From positions 1-37,225 of the forward strand of contig JAJDEQ010000204.1 in the NCBI GenBank assembly GCA_029259695.1: a DNA stretch of 37,225 nucleotides, given 5' to 3'. The notes beneath the pieces were generated by a model. That model saw nothing but the letters and a program-made list of their open reading frames with translations, was not told where the DNA came from and did no database searches. The DNA is from Planctomycetota bacterium. GTDB taxonomy: Bacteria > Planctomycetota > B15-G4. Position numbers and translations under genes: made by a program. Shown here in pieces: positions 31,541 through 37,225 of this stretch. Numbering within the stretch: the first letter of the stretch is position 1; each line of letters begins with the position of its first letter.

Positions 31541-32683
31541 CTACGTCCCCGGTCGTGTGGTTCCGCACTGGCCGCAGAAGCGGGCGTCGACACCGAGGGC
31601 ACCGCCGCAATCGGTGCAGAAGGCGCCGTCCTTGGCGGCCTTCTCTTCCTTCTTGGCGACGAGCGATCCGCCGCAGTGACCGCAGAAGCGTCCCGGCGCG
31701 GTGTTGGTCATGCACTCGGGGCAGACCACGCCCGGCGCGGCGGGCGCGAGCATCTCGCCGCCCTTGTGGTCGCGCACGAGCATCTGCGCCAGGCCGAAGC
31801 CCACGCCCAGACCCGCGCCGCCCATCAGGCCGCCGGCGCCACCTCCGCCGCCGCCTTCACCACCGCCGCCGCCGCCGCCCTTGGCCATGCCCTCGCCCGC
31901 GCCCATCATGGCCTTGCCGGCCGCGAACTGCTGGTACGCGCCCACGCCGCCCACGGTCTTGAGGTAGGCCGCGTCGGTGTACAGCCGCTTGAGGTTGTCG
32001 GCGTCCTCCTCGTCCATGGCGATGACGAAGTTGCCCAGGCGCACGATGCGGATGCCGTAGCCGCCCACGTGCTGCACCAGCCCGGTGAGCACGTCCTGCT
32101 CCACCTCTTCGGTGTAGGCGCCCGACGTCACGTCGAGCAGGGGCCACTTGTTCTTCACGCACAGTTCGCTGATGCGGTCGCGCACGACCTTGAGCACCTG
32201 CTCCTTCATCCACGAGCGCACCATGAACGACTCGGCGCGGCCCATGCCCACCAGGCCCGTGATCAGCCCCTGCGGGTCGGTGACCTTGAAGCTGAACTCG
32301 CCGTGCACCATGGTCTCGACCGGCACACCGCTCTTGGGGTCTTCCACGTGACCGATGCGACCACCGAACTTGACGCCGGTGTGCTCGCGCACGTTGACGA
32401 AGAACACCTCGGCGATGAACACGTTGCCGCCGGTGAAGCTGTCGACCAGTTCGGACAGGAACGGCAGGTTGCTGCTGTCCAGCGTGTGGCGCCCCGCGTC
32501 GAGCGTGGCCACGACCTTGCCGTCCCGGAAGAAGACCGCCTTCTCGTCGGCTTCCACCGTGAGCTGCGACTTCATCGGGATGGTGGAGTCGGGGTGCTTC
32601 CAGACGACCTGCGACTTCGCATCGTCCGGGCGGGCGATCATCATCTCGCCTACGCCGCGTTTGAACCAGTCCGTCAAGCCCAT
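31541..32683 (-). CDS. SPFH-domain protein with two C-terminal zinc ribbons (YdjI-like)
   Basis: A 380-residue protein of the SPFH/Band 7 family, subgroup often named virion core protein or YdjI. The N-terminal 260 residues are the SPFH domain: DAKSQVVWKHPDSTIPMKSQ, VEADEKAVFFRDGKVVATLDAGRHTL is seen in two parts, and FSFKVTDPQGLITGLVG. A Gly-rich linker (GGGGGGGEGGGGGGAGG) leads to two zinc ribbons: CPEC...CGHCG and CTDC...CGQCG. In Bacillus subtilis YdjI acts with YdjG/YdjH to place PspA at the membrane during envelope stress. The start ATG 32683 has GAGGG seven bases upstream. It diverges from the YdjG-like gene. Confidence 0.88.
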   Translation of the reverse strand: MGLTDWFKRGVGEMMIARPDDAKSQVVWKHPDSTIPMKSQLTVEADEKAVFFRDGKVVATLDAGRHTLDSSNLPFLSELVDSFTGGNVFIAEVFFVNVREHTGVKFGGRIGHVEDPKSGVPVETMVHGEFSFKVTDPQGLITGLVGMGRAESFMVRSWMKEQVLKVVRDRISELCVKNKWPLLDVTSGAYTEEVEQDVLTGLVQHVGGYGIRIVRLGNFVIAMDEEDADNLKRLYTDAAYLKTVGGVGAYQQFAAGKAMMGAGEGMAKGGGGGGGEGGGGGGAGGLMGGAGLGVGFGLAQMLVRDHKGGEMLAPAAPGVVCPECMTNTAPGRFCGHCGGSLVAKKEEKAAKDGAFCTDCGGALGVDARFCGQCGTTRPGT

Positions 32684-32928
32684 GCTCTAGCCCTCACCGA
32701 GACGCACTCGGAGTTTGAAAACGGGAGTGAAATCGGGTGCCCACCCTTTTCCGACAACGGTGTTGATTGGGAAACTGAGTCGATGTGTTTCGCAATCACG
32801 ACCGGCCCGGGCAGCCATCCAGCGCATGCAACACGTGCGTTGACCGCCCATCGTTCGTCCTGCGACATTGACCCGACGCTCGACGCCGACCAGCGACATC
32901 GCCTCGACACAGCATAGGAAGATCCTCC
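32684..32928. promoter_or_regulatory. Divergent control region of the SPFH and YdjG-like genes
   Basis: A 245-base spacer, distinctly less GC-rich than its surroundings, between two divergent genes of one module. It includes the short inverted repeat GGGTG/CACCC near 32737-32748 and two TTGACC hexamers near 32839 and 32868 on the plus strand, either of which could be a -35 element; no convincing -10 element follows. The YdjG-like gene has AGGAAG at 32916-32921. No open frame in it is credible. Confidence 0.4.
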
Positions 32929-34077
32929 TTGGCCGACCAGACACAGCCCCTCGACAGCGGTGATGCAGCGACGCGCGACGCATCCCCCGAGGACGTGCTG
33001 CGTCACCACGCCAAGGTCGACTTCCCCTGCGACAACTGCGGCGCGCGCATGGTCTGGGACCCCGACCGCGACGCGCTGTACTGCGAGCACTGCGAACACG
33101 TGCGCCCCGTGCCCGAAGAGGACGAGGCCACGATCCTCGAGCGGCCGCTGTCGGAGGCCGGCACGTCTTCCCGGGGCCTCGGCCTCGAGCTGCGCGCCGT
33201 GCGCTGCGGCAACTGCGGCGCGCAGATCGCGCTCGACTCGGCGGACACCGCGCGCGAGTGCGTCTACTGCGGCTCGTCCAACGTGCTCGCCCAGGAAGCC
33301 AACCGCAACGCCCTGCGCCCCGAGTCGCTGGTGCCCCTCGACGTGGGCCGCGAGCAGGTCATGGACAGCTTCCGCACCTGGCTGGGCAAGCTCTGGTTCC
33401 GGCCCAACGCGCTCAAGGAACTGAAGCACGCCGAGGCCGTCGGCATCTACGTGCCCTTCTGGACCTTCGACGCCCAGGTGCACTCCGACTGGTCGGCCCA
33501 GGCCGGGTACTACTACTACGTGACCGTGCCCAAGGTGGTCGTGATCAACGGCAAGGCCCAGGTGCAGATGGTCCAGGAACGCCGCGTGCGCTGGGAGCCC
33601 GCCTACGGCCGCCGCGACGACCTCTACGACGACCTGCTCATCTCCGGCAGCCGCGGCCTCTCACGCATCCTGCTCGACGAACTGGGCCCCTTCGACACCA
33701 CCGCCCTGGTCCCCTACCGCCCCGAATACCTCGCCGGCTGGCGCGCCGAGGAATACCAGGTCGACCTCGACGACGGCTGGACCGAAGGCCAGAACCGCAT
33801 CGAAGAAACCCAACGCCGCCGCTGCTCGGGGGACGTTCCGGGTGACACGCAACGGATGTTGAAGGTGCACAACGCGATCCGGGACATCACTTGGAAGCAC
33901 GTGCTGTTGCCGGTTTGGAGTCTGACGTATCACTTCAACGGGAAGGCGTATCCCGTGCTGGTGCATGGGCAGTCGGGGAAGGTGGTGGGGAAGGCGCCGT
34001 GGAGTTGGGTGAAGATCTTGTTGGCGGTTGGAGGTGTGGGGGCGGTTGCGGGGGTGGTGGGGGTGGCCGGGGGGTGA
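32929..34077 (+). CDS. Double zinc-ribbon membrane protein (YdjG-like)
   Basis: A 382-residue protein with two N-terminal zinc ribbons (CDNCGARM...CEHC and CGNCGAQI...CVYCG), a core region with VGIYVPFWTFDAQVHSDWSA and PKVVVINGKAQVQMV, and a C-terminal hydrophobic helix (VKILLAVGGVGAVAGVVGV). Proteins of this type are often mislabelled as primosomal protein N' or helicase; they are not helicases. The B. subtilis relative YdjG is a membrane partner in the YdjFGHI/PspA system. Start TTG at 32929 is supported by AGGAAG seven bases upstream. The last 85 or so codons switch from C-ending to G-ending codons (Gly almost all GGG), unlike the rest of the gene. Confidence 0.8.
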   Translation: MADQTQPLDSGDAATRDASPEDVLRHHAKVDFPCDNCGARMVWDPDRDALYCEHCEHVRPVPEEDEATILERPLSEAGTSSRGLGLELRAVRCGNCGAQIALDSADTARECVYCGSSNVLAQEANRNALRPESLVPLDVGREQVMDSFRTWLGKLWFRPNALKELKHAEAVGIYVPFWTFDAQVHSDWSAQAGYYYYVTVPKVVVINGKAQVQMVQERRVRWEPAYGRRDDLYDDLLISGSRGLSRILLDELGPFDTTALVPYRPEYLAGWRAEEYQVDLDDGWTEGQNRIEETQRRRCSGDVPGDTQRMLKVHNAIRDITWKHVLLPVWSLTYHFNGKAYPVLVHGQSGKVVGKAPWSWVKILLAVGGVGAVAGVVGVAGG

Positions 34078-34292
34078 CGCGGGGGAGGACGGCCGACTGG
34101 GGGCGGGGGGCGGATAGGCCGCGGCGGACCAGGCGGTTATGCCGCACTGTCTGATCAGCTACGGTGGCTCGGGGAAGGGAAGATGATGGTCACAGGGAGT
34201 TCTCGATGTTCTCGGCTGGTTAGACGCACCGAGCCAGGCAGGCTGTCCGGGTACCCAGGCCCGTACACTTACCGTTAGCTTGAGGAGGAGGA

Positions 34293-34979
34293 ATGGGAGA
34301 CGAGCAGATCGGCCCCGGCCAGAAACGTGTGTTGCGCATCGATGGCCCCAGGCTTGGCCAGGTCGGTGAGATCATCGATCTTCTCAAGGACATCGAGAGT
34401 GCCTACAACAGTCTTTATGTGTTCGAGTCCTTAGTGGCATCTCTGGAGACGAGCCACAGGCCGTACGGGTATGGCTCAAGCTCGCCGAAGTTCACCTTGG
34501 TCCCGAGAGGAAAGGTGTCGGGCTTCCTGCTTCCCGAGGATCGCTTGCTCCTGCATAGAATTGAGTTCCGCTCCCCCGGAGGCTGGGAATTCCTGGGGAG
34601 CCTGAACCCACTTGAGGTTCTGCGCAAGTGGTGCACGGATCGGCACGAGCGGCGGAAAGACGCCGAGTACCGAGAGGCGCACGAATCGGAGAAGATGAGA
34701 CTCGAGAACGAGAGGCTGAAGACGGAGGTGGTGCAGGCCAGGATTCGCTTGCTGGAGAAAGCCGGTGTTCCAAAGGACAAGATTCGCGAAGCACTCACTC
34801 AGTACCTTGTGGAGCCACTTACACGACTTGAGCGCCACCAGATGCCGGACTTATCGAAGGGGCCGAGATACTTGGCGACGACGAACGCGAGGAGGAGGAA
34901 GAGTAGCTCGATAAGCAATAGAGCCACCAAGTCGATGGAGCGGGCGGCCTGCGGCCGCGGCCGTCGACCGTCCCCGTAG
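34293..34979 (+). CDS. Conserved-looking protein of unknown function with coiled coil
   Basis: A 228-residue protein, not assigned to a named family. Residues 19-60 (GPRLGQVGEIIDLLKDIESA, YNSLYVFESLV) and the motif PGGWEFLGSLNPLEVLRKW resemble a recurrent group of uncharacterised bacterial proteins. Residues about 118-165 (DRHERRKDAEYREAHESEKM onward) form a charged coiled coil, then AGVPKDKIREALTQYLVEPL. The last 30 residues are basic and low-complexity. The start has a strong AGGAGG four bases upstream. The gene lies at the start of a lower-GC block, apart from the core-genome style genes to its left, suggesting horizontal acquisition. The 215 bases upstream hold no gene; the first 70 are G-rich. 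Confidence 0.65.
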   Translation: MGDEQIGPGQKRVLRIDGPRLGQVGEIIDLLKDIESAYNSLYVFESLVASLETSHRPYGYGSSSPKFTLVPRGKVSGFLLPEDRLLLHRIEFRSPGGWEFLGSLNPLEVLRKWCTDRHERRKDAEYREAHESEKMRLENERLKTEVVQARIRLLEKAGVPKDKIREALTQYLVEPLTRLERHQMPDLSKGPRYLATTNARRRKSSSISNRATKSMERAACGRGRRPSP

Positions 34980-35006
34980 ACAGATCGGCGCCGAGAACCA
35001 TCGCGA

Positions 35007-35648
35007 ATGATCCTCTACAAGTTCAAACCAGTCGAGCAGCTGGGTTTCCTACTCGACATACTCTCGAATGAGCAGATCTATGCTGCTCACTACGGCGACC
35101 TGAACGACCCATTCGAAGGTCAGCTGATTAGCGTTCGGAAGTACATCCCAGAGCTCATGTACCCGTTCGTGGGCGGCGACCCGCGTGGCAAGACAAGAAC
35201 ACGCCGGATACGCGAGGTCGCTGAAGGTCTTGTGGGAGAGGCGACAGTCAAGCGAGTGTGCAGTCTGTCGGCAACCTGCTCGGACGTGAGAATGTGGTCA
35301 TTGTACGCCTCTGGCCACCAAGGCGTCGCGTTTGAGCTCGACTTCGAGGGGTTCGACAATCTTCACGAGGTGCGCTACTCCGAGTCTCTCATCGAAGGCG
35401 GAAGAACGCTGTTGGGGCCAACGGCAACGGATGTTCTGACGCGCAAGACAAGTCACTGGGCATATGAGCGTGAGTACCGTCTTCTCACAGATCAGGAATT
35501 CGTAAGCGTTGAGGGGCGGATCAAACGAGTCCTTCTCGGCCATCGCGCATCTCGTGACATCGAGAAGCTCCTAAACAAGCTGGTACCACCGGGCGCTTCA
35601 GTCGTCCGAACGGAGCTCGACCATGAACACGTTCGAGTCACGGTCTAA
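35007..35648 (+). CDS. DUF2971 family protein
   Basis: A 213-residue protein with the DUF2971 signature: ILYKFKPVEQLGFLL at the N-terminus, AAHYGDLNDPFEGQ, VCSLSATCSDVRMWSLYASG followed by HQGVAFELDF, a VRYSES strand, and SHWAYEREYRLL. DUF2971 proteins are widespread in accessory and defence-rich regions; their biochemical role is unknown. The start is ATG at 35007, 27 bases after the preceding stop, with no strong ribosome-binding site. Codon usage is less GC-biased than in the left of the window. The 85-base gap after it contains no gene. Confidence 0.85.
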   Translation: MILYKFKPVEQLGFLLDILSNEQIYAAHYGDLNDPFEGQLISVRKYIPELMYPFVGGDPRGKTRTRRIREVAEGLVGEATVKRVCSLSATCSDVRMWSLYASGHQGVAFELDFEGFDNLHEVRYSESLIEGGRTLLGPTATDVLTRKTSHWAYEREYRLLTDQEFVSVEGRIKRVLLGHRASRDIEKLLNKLVPPGASVVRTELDHEHVRVTV

Positions 35649-35733
35649 CACGCTGCTGTAGCAAGGCTGTGCGCCGCCCCGGCCGCGGAACGGAAAACGC
35701 TAGGCCGACAACGACGCACGACTAGGAGGGGCG

Positions 35734-36156
35734 ATGGCCTGGAACATCAAGTGCGCGAGCAAGCACTGCCACAGAGGTGCGCGAGCCGCGAACATCGTCG
35801 ATCTCATCCGCGAACATCGTGACTCCGAAGGCTACTTTTTGTGCAGCTGTGGCAACTGTGGCTACGTCAAGAAGACGTTCTCGCTCCAGGAAGCGGACAA
35901 GACCTGGTCACCGTTCCTGCGAGGCATCATTACGCTCGGAGAGCGTGGGAACACATACCAACCGTTTGTCTTTCTGGTGAGCCACAGGCGGAGGGGGCGA
36001 GTTGATTCGGTGTGGTTCTCGTACTACAAAGACCTGCGCCGCCGCGGAGGCAGGCTCAAGCTGGGTTACGGCCCGGGCGGCCCGCCAGTTTTCAGTCTTA
36101 GCCAGGTGAACCAACTCGTTCGCCAGCTGAAGTCTCGTGGCTGCATGCGCGCCTAG
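35734..36156 (+). CDS. Small Cys/His-rich protein of unknown function
   Basis: A 140-residue protein. The N-terminal half has Cys/His positions that could bind zinc: CASKHCHRG at residues 7-15 and CSCGNCGY at about 37-44. The rest is basic (SHRRRGRVDSVWFSYYKDLR) with a helical tail (LSQVNQLVRQLKSRG). No family recognised. The start ATG at 35734 has AGGAGGGG about four bases upstream. It belongs to the lower-GC block ahead of hsdM; zinc binding is inference. Confidence 0.6.
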   Translation: MAWNIKCASKHCHRGARAANIVDLIREHRDSEGYFLCSCGNCGYVKKTFSLQEADKTWSPFLRGIITLGERGNTYQPFVFLVSHRRRGRVDSVWFSYYKDLRRRGGRLKLGYGPGGPPVFSLSQVNQLVRQLKSRGCMRA

Positions 36157-36311
36157 ATTGCATGCAGCCACCCAAGGTGCGCACTCGTCAGTGGCATCGG
36201 TCCCGCCGGGCACCGCCACCGGAGATCGTGCTCGCGCGGCGCGAGGCGCCAGCCAAAGTGCGATACTGGCGGGATACCGAATCAGCAGGCCGAGACCCAC
36301 ACGAGACTCTC

Positions 36312-37225
36312 ATGATCACCGGTGAACTCAAGTCCAAGATCGACCGCATCTGGGACACGATGTGGTCCGGCGGCATCTCCAACCCGCTCTCGGTCATCGA
36401 GCAGCTCACGTACCTCCTCTTCATCAAGCGCCTCGACGAGCTGCACACGCTCAAGGAGGCCAAGGCCGCGCGCACCGGCAAGCCCATCGAGGAGCCGATC
36501 TTCGCCGCCGACCAGGACGCCCTCCGCTGGTCGCGCTTCAAGGAGGCGGCCCCCGAGACGATGTTCGAGACGGTGCGCGACGAGGTGTTCCCCTTCATCA
36601 AGTCGCTGGGGCAGCGGGGCGATGCGGACGGCGAGAGCGGCTCGACTTACACCCACCACATGAAGGACGCGCTCTTCATGATGCCCAAGGCCCGGGTGCT
36701 GGCCAACGTAGTCGACCAGCTCGACGGCATCGACATGGCCGACAAAGACACCAAGGGCGACCTCTACGAGTACATGCTCGGCAAGATAGCCAGCGCCGGG
36801 CAGAACGGCCAGTTCCGCACCCCGCGCCACATCATCAAGCTGATGGTCGACATGACCGCGCCGACCCCCAAGGACGTGATCTGCGACCCGGCCTGCGGCA
36901 CGGCGGGCTTCCTCATCGCCGCCTCCGAGTTCCTGGTCGAGCACCACGGAGACGCGATCTACAAGGACGCGACCGCCCGCCGCCGCTTCAACGAGGGCAC
37001 CTTCCACGGCTACGACTTCGACCACACCATGCTGCGCATCGGCAGCATGAACATGCTGCTGCACGGCGTGGAGAACCCGGACATCCGCTACAAGGACTCG
37101 CTGGCCCAGGCGGACGACGACGACGCGGAGCGCTACTCGCTGATCCTCGCCAACCCACCCTTCGCCGGCAGCCTCGACTACGAGTCCACCGCCAAGGACC
37201 TGCAGCAGATCGTCAAGACCAAGAA
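36312..37225 (+). CDS. hsdM: Type I restriction-modification system N6-adenine methylase subunit, cut by right edge
   Basis: The first 304 codons of a type I DNA methyltransferase subunit; the frame runs off the window. The N-terminal HsdM helical domain begins MITGELKSKIDRIWDTMWSG and includes LTYLLFIKRLDEL. The methylase motifs are FRTPRHIIKLMVDM, the SAM-binding DPACGTAGFL (from residue 192, motif I) and NPPF (from residue 281, motif IV, catalytic). HsdM methylates adenine at the site chosen by HsdS and works with HsdR, the restriction nuclease; neither is visible, and both would be expected to the right. The start ATG at 36312 matches the normal family N-terminus although no clear ribosome-binding site precedes it. 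GC content rises again in this gene. Confidence 0.93.
   Translation, partial: MITGELKSKIDRIWDTMWSGGISNPLSVIEQLTYLLFIKRLDELHTLKEAKAARTGKPIEEPIFAADQDALRWSRFKEAAPETMFETVRDEVFPFIKSLGQRGDADGESGSTYTHHMKDALFMMPKARVLANVVDQLDGIDMADKDTKGDLYEYMLGKIASAGQNGQFRTPRHIIKLMVDMTAPTPKDVICDPACGTAGFLIAASEFLVEHHGDAIYKDATARRRFNEGTFHGYDFDHTMLRIGSMNMLLHGVENPDIRYKDSLAQADDDDAERYSLILANPPFAGSLDYESTAKDLQQIVKTK

Noticed and set aside
31676..32917. A 413-codon plus-strand frame opposite the SPFH gene
   Set aside because: Shadow of a gene with clear SPFH and zinc-ribbon motifs.
32929..34077. Primosomal protein N'/helicase
   Set aside because: Only zinc ribbons and a membrane helix are seen; no Walker motifs or helicase domains.

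Overview
The window is about 37 kb of very GC-rich bacterial DNA with strong G/C preference at codon third positions. It encodes a Gram-negative style envelope: KdsB for CMP-Kdo, lipoproteins, a WaaP-like kinase and exported beta-helix proteins. There is no rRNA or tRNA. Content and style (many small membrane and zinc-ribbon proteins, DUF1844 behind pyrG, paired exported beta-helix proteins) suggest a planctomycete-like or uncultured high-GC lineage. That assignment is inference; no marker here is decisive.

Left third (1-14,000). A LysM protein runs off the left edge. A WaaP/RIO-like kinase diverges from a tightly overlapping operon of lipoprotein, kdsB, pyrG, DUF1844 and a GT4 glycosyltransferase. 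CTP synthase sits directly with the enzyme that uses CTP to activate Kdo. Then come a short-chain dehydrogenase preceded by an apparently broken small gene, a secreted thermolysin/fungalysin-type metallopeptidase, an anchored protein with carboxypeptidase-regulatory-like domains, a sulfotransferase and a glutaryl-CoA dehydrogenase.

Middle (14,000-26,900). A zinc-ribbon/EI24 membrane protein is followed by a long minus-strand run: SIR2-like putative NADase, ICMT-family methyltransferase, DUF4279, a decayed DUF2332 gene, a small membrane protein, a YdjM-type membrane hydrolase, a GNAT acetyltransferase, a voltage-gated-type K+ channel overlapping a DUF3303 gene, an exported protein, a glycine-zipper protein and two tandem beta-helix paralogues. 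A 62-bp non-coding element occurs upstream of two of the exported-protein genes. A DUF2007-like/zinc-ribbon protein, a P-loop kinase and a YfiT/DinB protein close the run.

Right third (26,900-37,225). metG is followed by an envelope module: a large DUF3592-like membrane protein, a zinc-ribbon DUF2500-like membrane protein, an SPFH protein with two zinc ribbons (YdjI-like) and a divergent double-zinc-ribbon membrane protein (YdjG-like). In Bacillus subtilis the related proteins work with PspA in envelope stress; no PspA is visible here. The tail of the YdjG-like gene changes abruptly from C-ending to G-ending codons. It is followed by a lower-GC block of three small genes (an uncharacterised conserved-looking protein, DUF2971, and a Cys-rich protein) that leads into a type I restriction-modification methylase (hsdM) cut by the right edge. 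This right end looks like acquired, defence-type DNA.
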